Assembly: GCA_910576535.1 (NCBI GenBank)
Contig: CAJTKK010000018.1
Coordinates: 1-64,000 of the forward strand
Direction: 5' to 3'
Length of the DNA: 64,000 bases
From: an uncultured Lachnospiraceae bacterium
GTDB lineage: Bacteria; Bacillota; Clostridia; Lachnospirales; Lachnospiraceae
Shown: positions 43,901 through 52,407 of the stretch, piece by piece
Layout: each line of letters starts with the position of its first letter
How positions within the stretch are numbered: position 1 is the stretch's first letter
Notes under the pieces: generated by a model
Seen by the model: the letters and a program-made list of their open reading frames with translations, nothing else
Database searches by the model: none
What the model was told of the DNA's origin: nothing
Translations under genes and position numbers: made by a program

Positions 43901-44166
43901 TTGGGAAGCAGAGCGTCCGGGCGTTCTTTCTCAATAATCTGTGTCAACCGCTCCACATTCAACGGCTCAATATAAGTTACATCTGCTGTTTCCGGGTCCG
44001 TCATAATCGTAGCCGGGTTAGAATTAACCAGTACGATTTCATAGCCCAATTTACGAAGCGCTTTACAAGCCTGTGTCCCTGAATAGTCAAATTCACATGC
44101 CTGCCCTATAATAATGGGTCCCGATCCGATGATAAGTATCTTATGAATATCTGTCCTTTTTGGCAT
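40942..44166 (-). CDS. carB: Carbamoyl-phosphate synthase large subunit
   Basis: 1074 aa. Two homologous ATP-grasp halves: the first starts KILIIGSGPIIIGQACEFDY, the second IMILGGGPNRIGQGIEFDYC (about 555). AYTMGGAGGG and SYVLGGRGMEV are the nucleotide-binding loops. The C-terminal MGS-like allosteric domain holds GTVLISVNDQDKDEVIEAA and IVATGGTYDLI. GCAGGAGG supports the ATG at 44166. The small subunit carA is not adjacent; carB has its own promoter and leads into the purine genes. Confidence 0.96.
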   Translation of the reverse strand: MPKRTDIHKILIIGSGPIIIGQACEFDYSGTQACKALRKLGYEIVLVNSNPATIMTDPETADVTYIEPLNVERLTQIIEKERPDALLPNLGGQSGLNLCAELNKAGVLGKYNVKTIGVQADAIERGEDRVEFKKTMNHLGIEMARSEVAYSVEEALAIAEKLGYPVVLRPAYTMGGAGGGLVYNKEELKTVCARGLQASLVGQVLVEESILGWEELELEVVRDADNHMITVCFIENIDPLGIHTGDSFCAAPMLTISEECQRRLQEQAYRIVESVQVIGGTNVQFAHDPISDRIVVIEINPRTSRSSALASKATGFPIALVSAMLAAGLTLKDIPCGKYGTLDRYVPDGDYVVIKFARWAFEKFKGVEDRLGTQMRAVGEVMSIGKTYKEAFQKAIRSLETGRYGLGHVKDFDALPKEELLHRLITPSSERHFLMYEALRKGATVEEIHEITKVKAYFIEQMKELAEEEEALLKNKGSMPEDAALIKAKKDGFSDKYLSQILGIEERAVRSRRMELGIEEAWEGVHVSGTKDSAYYYSTYNGEDKNPVSSQKPKIMILGGGPNRIGQGIEFDYCCVHAAMALKKLGFETIIVNCNPETVSTDYDTSDKLYFEPLTLEDVLSIYKKEQPLGVIAQFGGQTPLNLAAELEKNGVKILGTSPSVIDLAEDRDLFREMMEKLEIPMPESGMAATVGEAVSIAGQIGYPVMVRPSYVLGGRGMEVVYDDTGMEEYMKAAEGVTPDRPILIDRFLNHALECEADAISDGEHAFVPAVMEHIELAGIHSGDSACIIPSVHISGENLETIKEYTRRIAEEMHVKGLMNMQYAIENGKVFVLEANPRASRTVPLVSKVCNIRMVPLATEIITSEITGNPSPVPGLKEQMIPNYGVKEAVFPFNMFQEVDPVLGPEMRSTGEALGLSSSYGEAFFKAQEAAQSKLPLEGTVLISVNDQDKDEVIEAARSFAGDGLRIVATGGTYDLIAAAGIPAVKAKKLYEGRPNIGDMITNGDIQLVVNSPIGKDAVHDDSYLRKAAIKAKVPYFTTVAAARVTAEGIHYVKTHKGSELKSLQELHEEIHDK

Positions 44167-44245
44167 AAAAAACCTCCTGCGTTCCATGTGAGCTTGTTGC
44201 CGGTGCTGCATCCTAAAATATGTTTTTAGGCACACTCTAGGTATG

Positions 44246-44275
44246 ATTTTAACATTACACTATTTAAAGTGTCAA
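44246..44275 (-). promoter_or_regulatory. Promoter of carB
   Basis: Minus strand perfect TTGACA (44270-44275), 18-bp spacer, TAAAAT (44246-44251), about 80 nt before the start codon. Confidence 0.7.
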
Positions 44276-44280
44276 ATAAA

Positions 44281-44347
44281 AAAAGCTGTATATTATGAGC
44301 CAGACGCGCCTTTTGCGCCCAGCCCTAATATATAGCTTCTTTTTTTA
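44281..44347 (-). terminator. Terminator after the hybrid histidine kinase
   Basis: AGCTGTATATTA (44285-44296) pairs with TAATATATAGCT (44327-44338, one G-U), enclosing a smaller GGCGC/GCGCC stem; T runs flank both sides. It separates the kinase from carB. Confidence 0.75.
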
Positions 44348-44377
44348 TGCCAAAAACCCATCTGCCAACGGACAGCC

Positions 44378-47300
44378 TCAGCCATCCTTTGCTTCTTTCT
44401 CCCTGGCCTCTGCCTGGCCGAACCAGTACCCCATGCATTTCATCAGTTGATCCAAATTCAGCGGTTTCACAATATGTTCATTCATCCCTGCTTTCTTGCT
44501 GGCAATCATGTCCTCCGTAAAAGCATTCGCTGTCATAGCTATAATCGGGATCTGTGCCGCATCTTCCCGGTCCAGTCTGCGGATCGCTTCCGTTGCTTCA
44601 TACCCGTTCATAACCGGCATCTGTACATCCATAAAAATCAGATCGTAATACCATTTTTCCGTTTCTTTGAACCGCTCCAAAGCCTGCTGTCCGTTTTCTG
44701 CACATTCGATCAGCACTCCGGCGCTCCCAATAATTTCTTCCGCAATTTCCCGGTTCAGTTCATTGTCCTCTGCCAGCAGGATCCTTTTTCCACTAAAATC
44801 CTGGCTGAAAAAAGTCTCTTCTGCCGGAACATCTTTTTTAGTTTCGGCGCCTGCTATCTTTTTGAGCAAATATACAAGCCTTGATTTAAATAACGGTTTG
44901 GAAATAAATCCGTCAATCCCTGCTTGGCGGGCTTCTGCCTCCACGTTGCTCCAATCATACGCAGACAAAATCGCAATCGGCGTCTCCGTTCCTATCTCCT
45001 TGCGGATCTGCCTTGCTGTCTCCAGGCCATCCATATCCGGCATCTGCCAGTCTAACAGAATAGCAAAAAACTCCTTGCCCTCCTGACGGGCTTTCCGTAT
45101 CCTTCCCACTGCCTCTTTACCGGATACCACCCACTCGCCTTCCATCCCAATGTCATTCAATATTGCGCAGGCGGCTTCACAGGCAAGTACATCGTCATCT
45201 ACCACAAGCACCGGATAACCTGAGAATTGCTCCATATCCGGCATCTCTGTATTCTGCTGCTTCAAGAATACAGTGACGGTAAATTTAGAACCCTCGTTCA
45301 CTTCGCTCTCCACATTTATGCTCCCGTTCATCATCCGGACAATGTTCAGCGCAATGGCCATTCCAAGACCCGTTCCTTCAATCTTACTGATGCGGGAATC
45401 CTCTGCACGGCTGAAAGGCTCAAAAATCTTTCTGACAAATTCTTCAGACATTCCAATGCCGTTATCCCTGAAAACAAACTCGTAGCATCCATACCCGAAC
45501 GATTTTGACTCTTTTTCCGTAATCTCTAACTCCAGCGTGCCTCCCGATGGTGTATACTTGACTGCATTTCCCAAAATATTCATAAATACCTGCTGCAGCC
45601 TCATTACATCCCCAATTACATCTTCATGCTCCACTTTTGCGCTATTCAGCTCAAGCTTATGGTTTTTCGCCTGCATATTAGGCCTTATCATCGTCAGAAG
45701 GTTTTGGATTAAATCGGAAATATTAAATTCTTCTTCTGCCAGGTCAATCTTCCCGGATTCTATCTTGCTCATATCCAGCACTTCGTTAATTAAGGAAAGC
45801 AAATGCTTACTGGAAACTGTAATTTTATTCAGGCAATCCGAAATTCTCTCCGTATCGTCTAAATGACTCCCCGCTATGGTTGTCATGCCGATAATCGCGT
45901 TCATAGGTGTACGGATGTCATGGCTCATCCTGGACAAAAATTCGCTTTTCGATGCATTAGCATGATTCGCAGCCTCACAAGCTTCCTTCAGCATCTTATG
46001 CTCCATCTCTTCCTTTTGCTTCACCTCTGTTACATTCTGGGCTACATACACTGCCTTTACCGGTTTTCCTTCTTTACATTCAGACAGGATAATGGTTGCC
46101 CGGATCCAGCCGTTTTCTTCCGGTTCCTTTCCGGCCACCTGTTTTATCCGGCGGTATTCAATTGCCACAAGAGGATGTTCCGGGCTTAATTTATGCAAAA
46201 GGTTTTCCAGCGCCATTTTGCGCTCGTACTCTTCACGGAATTCCGGATGTACAAAATGTTTGGAATACCTATGCATCCCCTCCGTATAATTGATTTCCGT
46301 CCCAAGAATATCGCTCACTTCTTCCTTCTGAGTCACTATGCGGAGCGTCCCCGCCTCCAGGTCAATATAATATGTGGCAAAGAACAGGCTGCTTAAACTG
46401 TTAATAATGCGCGCCTTTTCCCTCTTCTCCTTCGTTGCCTCTTCTTCCTTTTGTTTTTCTTTTGTTATATCCCTTCCTAATATTTCAACCGCAACTGTTT
46501 TACCATGGCGGATCAGCAGGATATGCGCTTCTATCCATGCAAACTCCGGGGCTTTCACCCTATATCGGCATATAATTTCCTCAAAGTCCTCCACTGTATC
46601 CGCTTTACTGCGCAGATATGCAAGGGAAAATGTCTTACTGAATTCTTCTATATCCTCAGCAAAAACAATTTCCTCAGTTGCTTGTTTTATATAATCTTCA
46701 AACCGGCCTTCAAACAGCTTGTTCCCTTCCCCGCTGCCTCTTAAACAAACCCGTTCACACATACCGGTATCCAGGTAAACAGTATTCAGAATATGGTACC
46801 TGGACTTAATCAGCGCTGCCATCTTTCTATCGTTTTCCAGTTGCCTCATTTCCTGTCTGGTCCGGTCATCCACATCCTGCAAGGCCAGTATGACATAACA
46901 TCCCTTTTCTCCTTTTTCATGATAATGGGCTGTCATAGATACATAACGGTACCCTCCGTCCATCAGCCTCTGGCAAAGCACTTCCTGCTTTTTCTCCCCT
47001 TTCGCCCATGCATCCCTCATCGCCTTTAAGGAAAAGGTATCCATCATCTCTTTCCGGGATTCCTGATGAAAATGACTGTCTACAACTTTCACCATAATCT
47101 GATCCCAGTCCTGGATATCCGAAGTTATCCTGTCCTTAATATCCTCCGCTATCCTAACCGGATTCAGCATTCCGGTATCCAAATCAATCACATATACCCC
47201 ATAATTAAATTCCCCAAGGGATTTAATGATTTCATTGTTTTGCACATTGATCTCTTCCAGTTCCTGTCCCTGCCGGTAAATATCGTGTACATCTTTGATG

Positions 47301-47968
47301 TACATCATGACTGTCTGATTATCATCCGAATAATTCATATCCGGGACAATCTCCAACGTATACCAGCGGTATCCTTCCTCAGCTTTACGCCGGTATGTGC
47401 AAACAGCCATTCTGCTCCCGCACTTGAATTCCTTCTTTAAATTTTCAATTTCCGCAAATTTCCGTACCCTTTCCACATCCCCGCTATATAATTTCCCCAA
47501 CTCCACAAACCTGGAAAAATACTGGCTCAGGCTGGCGCATTCCCTGTCTGCGCCTTTTAACTCTTCTTCGCCCATTTTCACAATCCCAAAACTGTCTTTT
47601 GTCAGATTTGCTTTGAGAATTATGTTGTATGTATAGCTCGATGTTTCCACATGCGGCGTTACTGCGATCATAAAAGCCGGAGTGCTTTCCTGCCACACAA
47701 CCCTTGTTGCTACTATATCTACAGGGTCCCCGAACGGATCCCCATAATTAATGGTTCTGCTTTCTTTTTTATCGCCGATATCCGGAAGCGGGCAATTGGA
47801 ACACGAACCTGCCCATAGTTCATGACACACCATCCCCAATTCAATATTAGGCGCTACTTCTTTTACCCTTTTATTAAAATATAAAATCTGATGATTATCC
47901 TCCCTGATTACATAGACCCCCGTTGTCTGCAGTGAGTCTAAAAGCATTTCGTAATTACTTGCTTCCAC
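44378..47968 (-). CDS. Hybrid histidine kinase with several PAS-like domains and two receivers
   Basis: 1196 aa, no clear membrane helices. The N-terminal sensory half has about four PAS-like units; the first holds a paired-Cys stretch (CHELWAGSCSNCPLPDIG) that might bind metal or sense redox. Then HisKA with FLSRMSHDIRTPMNAIIGMT, an ATPase domain (LGNAVKYTPSGG, DNGIGMSEEFVRKIFEPF, GTGLGMAIALNIV), receiver 1 (PVLVVDDDVLACEAA, LLDWQMPDMDG) and receiver 2 (ILLAEDNELNREIAEE, IFMDVQMPVMNGYE). GGGAGAGGA points to a GTG start at 47968; the frame is open to 48055. No Hpt or output gene is adjacent. Confidence 0.92.
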   Translation of the reverse strand: MEASNYEMLLDSLQTTGVYVIREDNHQILYFNKRVKEVAPNIELGMVCHELWAGSCSNCPLPDIGDKKESRTINYGDPFGDPVDIVATRVVWQESTPAFMIAVTPHVETSSYTYNIILKANLTKDSFGIVKMGEEELKGADRECASLSQYFSRFVELGKLYSGDVERVRKFAEIENLKKEFKCGSRMAVCTYRRKAEEGYRWYTLEIVPDMNYSDDNQTVMMYIKDVHDIYRQGQELEEINVQNNEIIKSLGEFNYGVYVIDLDTGMLNPVRIAEDIKDRITSDIQDWDQIMVKVVDSHFHQESRKEMMDTFSLKAMRDAWAKGEKKQEVLCQRLMDGGYRYVSMTAHYHEKGEKGCYVILALQDVDDRTRQEMRQLENDRKMAALIKSRYHILNTVYLDTGMCERVCLRGSGEGNKLFEGRFEDYIKQATEEIVFAEDIEEFSKTFSLAYLRSKADTVEDFEEIICRYRVKAPEFAWIEAHILLIRHGKTVAVEILGRDITKEKQKEEEATKEKREKARIINSLSSLFFATYYIDLEAGTLRIVTQKEEVSDILGTEINYTEGMHRYSKHFVHPEFREEYERKMALENLLHKLSPEHPLVAIEYRRIKQVAGKEPEENGWIRATIILSECKEGKPVKAVYVAQNVTEVKQKEEMEHKMLKEACEAANHANASKSEFLSRMSHDIRTPMNAIIGMTTIAGSHLDDTERISDCLNKITVSSKHLLSLINEVLDMSKIESGKIDLAEEEFNISDLIQNLLTMIRPNMQAKNHKLELNSAKVEHEDVIGDVMRLQQVFMNILGNAVKYTPSGGTLELEITEKESKSFGYGCYEFVFRDNGIGMSEEFVRKIFEPFSRAEDSRISKIEGTGLGMAIALNIVRMMNGSINVESEVNEGSKFTVTVFLKQQNTEMPDMEQFSGYPVLVVDDDVLACEAACAILNDIGMEGEWVVSGKEAVGRIRKARQEGKEFFAILLDWQMPDMDGLETARQIRKEIGTETPIAILSAYDWSNVEAEARQAGIDGFISKPLFKSRLVYLLKKIAGAETKKDVPAEETFFSQDFSGKRILLAEDNELNREIAEEIIGSAGVLIECAENGQQALERFKETEKWYYDLIFMDVQMPVMNGYEATEAIRRLDREDAAQIPIIAMTANAFTEDMIASKKAGMNEHIVKPLNLDQLMKCMGYWFGQAEAREKEAKDG

Positions 47969-48091
47969 AATGAATCCTCTCCCGTTCATCTTTGTTTTTA
48001 AAGTTATTCTTTTGTATTTTATCATATTTGAATTATAAAATTCAATGGCTATCATAAAATTTATAAGCGTATCAAACCGGTACGCGCAACC

Positions 48092-49336
48092 CTATAAACT
48101 ATTCCCCCCATGTTCTTCCTCCAGAGCCGGAATATTCATATCATATACAAAGCTGCTCTTCTTTTGCAGCTTTTTCATTTTCTTTATATATCCTGCCGAA
48201 AACGGCAAATACGGTTCCAGGCTCTTTATGTATTTTGCCGAAAAAAACTGCATATTTATGACAGATTCCAAAAGTATCATTTCCACGCAGTTTTTCAGGA
48301 TAAATCCCTTCAGCGCTGGATTCTTTGGTTCAAATCCTCTTAACGTATTCCAGACAAACCAAATCAGACGGTTTACCCGCTCTTCCAGGCGCATATCTTT
48401 TACCGCTTCGGTCATCAATGTGCGGCTCCCTTCCTTTTTATCCTCCTCCATGTCCTGCAAATCGTCCACAAGCTGAAGCGCAAAGCCGAACCGGAGATAA
48501 AACTCTTCCTCTTTTTTTGTCCAGTCCGCAGTGGAAAAAAGATAGTCTGCCAATACGGAAGTTCCGCCCTTCCAAATGGAAATTCCCAGAACTTCATCTT
48601 CCGCAATTTCCTCTCTCTGCTGGCGGATACTGCAATGCTGGGCCTCCAGGAGCTGAAGCAGCGTCCCTGTCACTTTCTTTCTTGCCCCTCCCTCATAAGC
48701 ATTCTCTATCATGTCCAGCAGCCGGCATGTTTTCTCTTCCAACGCGCTATGAGCCGTCACCGGTTTTCCTTCCAGCTTCCGGGCAATCATCCGGTTATAT
48801 CTCTCTTTTTCTTCTTTAGCAATGCCCGCGTTGTCAATATAATTGTCTGTATAAGGATAAAGCAGGCTGTAAGCCAAAACCGGGTCCGCCGCATTTTGCT
48901 TTTCCCCCTGCATTTCCACTATCATGGCATAAACCATGTAATTCCGCATAGCCTGCCAAATCTGTCCTCCCTTTAGTGTTCCATCAAATTCCCGGATCCT
49001 TTTGAGAAAATGTTTTATCTCCTTTTCAAACTCCTGGAACAGTCCGGGGCCAATCCATTCCGAAAGAGAAAGTATCCTCTCTTTTTTTAAGAAATCCTTT
49101 CGTTCCTGTTCCATTTCCCGTTCCCATTCTTTACGAAGTTCCTCCGTTTGCGGCATTTTTGCTTTCTTTTTCTGCATTCTGCCGTAAAATTCCTCCATCA
49201 ATCCCTCATTTTCTCTTTTCTGTCCGTCCTGAATTTCAGGGAATAAATCCGGGTTTTCCTCTAAAAAAACCGGAAATGTTTCCGGTTCTTTTTCCCATTC
49301 TTTTTTTATTTCTTTTATTACCCTCGTCCTGTCCAT
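48092..49336 (-). CDS. Class I isoprenoid-synthase fold protein, undefined substrate
   Basis: The 414-aa all-helical protein begins with about 90 charged Glu/Lys-rich residues. The remainder has two Asp-rich helices in the positions used for magnesium-diphosphate in trans-prenyltransferases and terpene cyclases: LYPYTDNYIDNAGIAKEEKE (about 165-184) and FALQLVDDLQDMEEDKKEGS (about 295-314). The first is weaker than DDxxD and the second close to DDxxD/E, so prenyl transfer or cyclisation is possible, as in the poorly characterized 'class 1 isoprenoid biosynthesis enzyme' group. No isoprenoid gene is adjacent; the neighbours are a macrodomain gene and a hybrid kinase. Confidence 0.65.
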   Translation of the reverse strand: MDRTRVIKEIKKEWEKEPETFPVFLEENPDLFPEIQDGQKRENEGLMEEFYGRMQKKKAKMPQTEELRKEWEREMEQERKDFLKKERILSLSEWIGPGLFQEFEKEIKHFLKRIREFDGTLKGGQIWQAMRNYMVYAMIVEMQGEKQNAADPVLAYSLLYPYTDNYIDNAGIAKEEKERYNRMIARKLEGKPVTAHSALEEKTCRLLDMIENAYEGGARKKVTGTLLQLLEAQHCSIRQQREEIAEDEVLGISIWKGGTSVLADYLFSTADWTKKEEEFYLRFGFALQLVDDLQDMEEDKKEGSRTLMTEAVKDMRLEERVNRLIWFVWNTLRGFEPKNPALKGFILKNCVEMILLESVINMQFFSAKYIKSLEPYLPFSAGYIKKMKKLQKKSSFVYDMNIPALEEEHGGNSL

Positions 49337-49367
49337 CTTACCCTATCCCCGCACTCACTTTTTCCAG

Positions 49368-49901
49368 TTAAAAAAATTTGGCCGGCTCATTATCCATGCC
49401 GCCATACGCTTCCTGATAAGCCACATACGTCCTATCGTCAAACAAAACCCATATGACCAGGTCAAACAGCCCCCGCCTTTCCTCCAGGAAACTGCATACC
49501 GTATTCACTGCAATGCCTGCTGCCCGTTTCACCGGAAAAGCATATGCCCCTGTGGAAATAGAAGGGAAAGCAATTTTTTTTATGCCATATTCCGCCGCAA
49601 GCTTCAATGAATTTCTATAACAGTCCGCTAATAACTCATCCTCCTTATAGCCGCCTCCATTCCAGACCGGCCCCACGGTATGAATAATATATTGACATGA
49701 AAGGTTATAAGCCTTTGTAATTTTCGCCTGCCCTGTTTTACAGCCGCCAAGCAGCCGGCACTCCAAAAGCAGTCCAGGTCCTGCTGCCCGGTGAACCGCC
49801 CCATCCACGCCGCCTCCGCCAAGCAGGCTGTTATTGGCTGCATTTACGATCACATCTACATCATGAATCCTTGTAATGTCGCCTTTCATTAATTTTATCA
49901 T
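49368..49901 (-). CDS. Macrodomain ADP-ribose-binding protein
   Basis: 177 aa, a single macrodomain: MKGDITRIHDVDVIVNAANN, SLLGGGGVDGAVHRAAGPGL (diphosphate loop), YIIHTVGPVW and SISTGAYAFPVKRAAGIAVN. This is the O-acetyl-ADP-ribose deacetylase/YmdB class (MacroD-type), which removes ADP-ribose from proteins or hydrolyses O-acetyl-ADP-ribose. Located downstream of the YARHG lipoprotein with a gap of about 160 bp and 31 bp before the isoprenoid-fold gene. Confidence 0.92.
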   Translation of the reverse strand: MIKLMKGDITRIHDVDVIVNAANNSLLGGGGVDGAVHRAAGPGLLLECRLLGGCKTGQAKITKAYNLSCQYIIHTVGPVWNGGGYKEDELLADCYRNSLKLAAEYGIKKIAFPSISTGAYAFPVKRAAGIAVNTVCSFLEERRGLFDLVIWVLFDDRTYVAYQEAYGGMDNEPAKFF

Positions 49902-50063
49902 TGCACCCCTCCTTTCGGATGTATGCCTATCCCTGCCCGCGCTTAACAGGAAAAAACACGGTTCACATTCATTAATTGCCGAATTAATTTTAGTAATATC
50001 TTCGGATTTTTTTGAAAAATACTTTAGGCCAGTTTACAAAATGCAGTGTGTTATATGCCAATT

Positions 50064-51053
50064 TTAATAAACATCTAAATGAGCCAGTATTTCAAGATTC
50101 GCCCTCTCATACTCATTCAATACGCTGTCATCAAAATCCTCACTGTCACAAGTTGGACTATACCAAACACATCCCATAAAATAATTATGTAAATCTTTAT
50201 TTGCAAATATATATCCATGCCTTGCATATATTTCATTTTTGGCTAAATGGATTACCAGCATTGGCTCACTTTCAAATTCCTCCTTTGTATAGTATTTCTT
50301 ATCTGTTTCAAACAGCGGTTCCATCACATTGGAAATATCCCTTACTTCTCTGACATTTTCCCAATAATCAATTATTTCAGAGTAATAAGCGCTAGTTTTA
50401 TAATATTGGCTTCTTTCATTGACCGCACTTATCCTTTCTTCCCCTGTCCATGACGGATCAAAACTCAAATCAGCGGCAATGCCATTCTCCGCAACATCCT
50501 CTTTTTCTCTTATCAGCCAAAAGGAACCGCTGATACCGTAATCACTGACATGATCTGTATTTTTATCATTCAATGCCTCCACATAAATGCTGTCATTCAG
50601 AAATTGAATATGCAATGTCCCGCTGTTTCCCCATTCATCATCCGCATAATCAAAATATAATTCTGCCTGTTCTATTTTCCCGCTGATATTCTCCACTAAC
50701 GCAAGCCGCCCTGTTATTTCCTGTTGGGAAAAAAGCGTTCCCGAAAATTGATTATCCCCCGTAATCGTACAAGATAATTCCATTCCGCCTCCGGCCAAAA
50801 TCTGTTCATGTGTTTTGCCTTCATAAGACCAGCAGCCGCTATACCCTGCAAATGCAAGGTTATTTTGTCCCCCTCTGTCATTCTGTTCCATATTGTTATC
50901 CATCTGTCCGTTGACGGCTTCCGGTTCCCCCTGCGCAATACCTTCTACCGTAGTTTCAGGCTCTTCTGCTTCCGTTTGGCTCACCTTTCTCCCACAACCA
51001 ATCAGCAGGAAAATAAGCGCTATGTTTAAAATGAGTATAACAATTTTTCTCAT
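50064..51053 (-). CDS. Lipoprotein with C-terminal YARHG domain
   Basis: 329 aa. Signal peptide MRKIVILILNIALIFLLIGC with lipobox LIGC, so it is probably anchored outside the membrane. A Glu/Asn-rich linker, a beta-rich central region (CWSYEGKTHEQILAGGGMEL onward) and a C-terminal YARHG domain (NEIYARHGYIFANKDLHNYF, CVWYSPTCDSEDFDDS) follow. YARHG is common in Clostridia extracellular proteins; the role is unknown. AT-rich relative to the core genes. Confidence 0.85.
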   Translation of the reverse strand: MRKIVILILNIALIFLLIGCGRKVSQTEAEEPETTVEGIAQGEPEAVNGQMDNNMEQNDRGGQNNLAFAGYSGCWSYEGKTHEQILAGGGMELSCTITGDNQFSGTLFSQQEITGRLALVENISGKIEQAELYFDYADDEWGNSGTLHIQFLNDSIYVEALNDKNTDHVSDYGISGSFWLIREKEDVAENGIAADLSFDPSWTGEERISAVNERSQYYKTSAYYSEIIDYWENVREVRDISNVMEPLFETDKKYYTKEEFESEPMLVIHLAKNEIYARHGYIFANKDLHNYFMGCVWYSPTCDSEDFDDSVLNEYERANLEILAHLDVY

Positions 51054-51149
51054 ATCCGATCCCCGCAAATGCTAATTCGTCATTGAAACCATAAACAAGG
51101 TCTGCTCTCTGCTTCTTACCATACTATTATCCCGGAAGGCAAATACATG

Positions 51150-51605
51150 TCAAGTGTTTCCTTTGCCACACGATATCCATTGAATAAATGCTGTTTTATC
51201 GTCACTGTTGTACCCTGCCTTTCTGTAAAAATCCAATGTGCCTTTTTTCTTAGACCCTGTGAGCAGCATCATTTTATAGCAATTTTCTTTTATGGCAATC
51301 TCTTTTGCGTAATCTAAGCACTGCGTTGCCAGTCCTCTTTTTCTGAACTTTTCATCAGTTATCACATTTTCAACGAAAGCATACGGCTGCTGGTTATGCG
51401 TCAGATTTGGAATAATAACACAGACACAGGAAGATACGATTTTCCCATTTTCCTCAGCAACAATCACATGATGATTTTTATCCCGGAAAATGGTATCCCA
51501 AATCTGCAATAATTCAGCAGTTTTTTCCGGCATGGGATTATTATGTAACTGCATATACAATCTCAATAAACCATCCAAATCATTTTTCGCTATTTCTCTA
51601 ACCAT
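51150..51605 (-). CDS. GNAT family N-acetyltransferase
   Basis: 151 aa. The acetyl-CoA binding region reads VITDEKFRKRGLATQCLDYA (about 92-111), with LLTGSKKKGTLDFYRKAGYN near the end, typical GNAT motifs A and B. The substrate cannot be told; similar proteins acetylate small amines, antibiotics or protein N-termini. Confidence 0.88.
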   Translation of the reverse strand: MVREIAKNDLDGLLRLYMQLHNNPMPEKTAELLQIWDTIFRDKNHHVIVAEENGKIVSSCVCVIIPNLTHNQQPYAFVENVITDEKFRKRGLATQCLDYAKEIAIKENCYKMMLLTGSKKKGTLDFYRKAGYNSDDKTAFIQWISCGKGNT

Positions 51606-51952
51606 ACAAGATCATCCTTTCTTATTGTCCGTTCCGTTCATCAATCTCGCCTTATGCAATGTTGGTATTCAACCTATTTTTCATTTAGAAGCAATTTTTC
51701 ATAGAAGCGCTTGACTGCTGAACGCCTATCTCTGTATAGTATGATATCTTGGTGCCAAAAAGATTTTCTCCACCACTCCAACCAACAAACAGGAAATTTT
51801 CATTCAGCAAATTTTATTGAAATGTTAGCAGATGGCTTTTTCTTTTGTTTGCTATTATTTTTTGTATATTAAAAAACTGCAACCCCCCGATCTCTCAAAG
51901 AATTGCAAACATTTACTTTGTGTTCTATGTAAAAAATCCCCTTTAAGGAAAA
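51606..51952. other. Gap with terminator-like direct-repeat copy 1
   Basis: No gene. Positions 51810-51918 are an imperfect direct copy of 57408-57517, including GATCTCTCAAAG in a hairpin loop flanked by CTGCAA/TTGCAA. A plus-strand promoter-like pair (TTGACT about 51709, TATAGT 18 bp further) has no gene behind it. Confidence 0.55.
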
Positions 51953-52381
51953 CTAATCCTCCATACAAGCATCAAAAATCATTTCCTCTACAACTCTAAC
52001 GCACTCATTTGCATCATTCGCTATATCCTTACCCCAAAATCTCACGACATTCCATCCTAAAAAAGTGAGCTTCTTCTCATTCTCTCTATCCCGCTGCCTG
52101 TTTCGCTCTATTTTCTTAATCCAATAATCCGGATTACTTCCTCTTTGTAACTGCAATTTGAGCTTATCCCAGTCCTTTCCATGAAAAAACTCACTGTCAC
52201 AGAATATCGCAATTTTATATTTAGGAATAACAATATCGGGCTTTCCGGGTAATTTTGCACAATTTTTACGATATCGAAATCCCTTTTCCCATAGTGCCTT
52301 TCTTAAAGTAATCTCAATAGATGTATCTTTACTTTTAACACGTTTCATAGTTTTAGTGACTATTTCTTTATCACGTGACAT
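51953..52381 (-). CDS. vsr: Very-short-patch-repair (Vsr) type endonuclease
   Basis: 142 aa from MSRDKEIVTKTMKRVKSKDT; AGAGGTG precedes the ATG at 52381. SIEITLRKALWEKGFRYRKN, PDIVIPKYKIAIFCDSEFFHG and IERNRQRDRENEKKLTFLGW are the DUF559/Vsr endonuclease blocks; the Asp of IFCDSEF and His-Gly follow the active-site layout. It nicks T:G mismatches that arise when methylcytosine deaminates, which fits the cytosine methyltransferase two genes away. Confidence 0.88.
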   Translation of the reverse strand: MSRDKEIVTKTMKRVKSKDTSIEITLRKALWEKGFRYRKNCAKLPGKPDIVIPKYKIAIFCDSEFFHGKDWDKLKLQLQRGSNPDYWIKKIERNRQRDRENEKKLTFLGWNVVRFWGKDIANDANECVRVVEEMIFDACMED

Positions 52382-52407
52382 TCTGCCACACCTCTGTCCA
52401 AAAAAAA

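Noticed and set aside
51705..51745. Plus-strand promoter-like TTGACT-N18-TATAGT
   Set aside because: No plus-strand gene follows within 5 kb; in AT-rich sequence such matches occur by chance.
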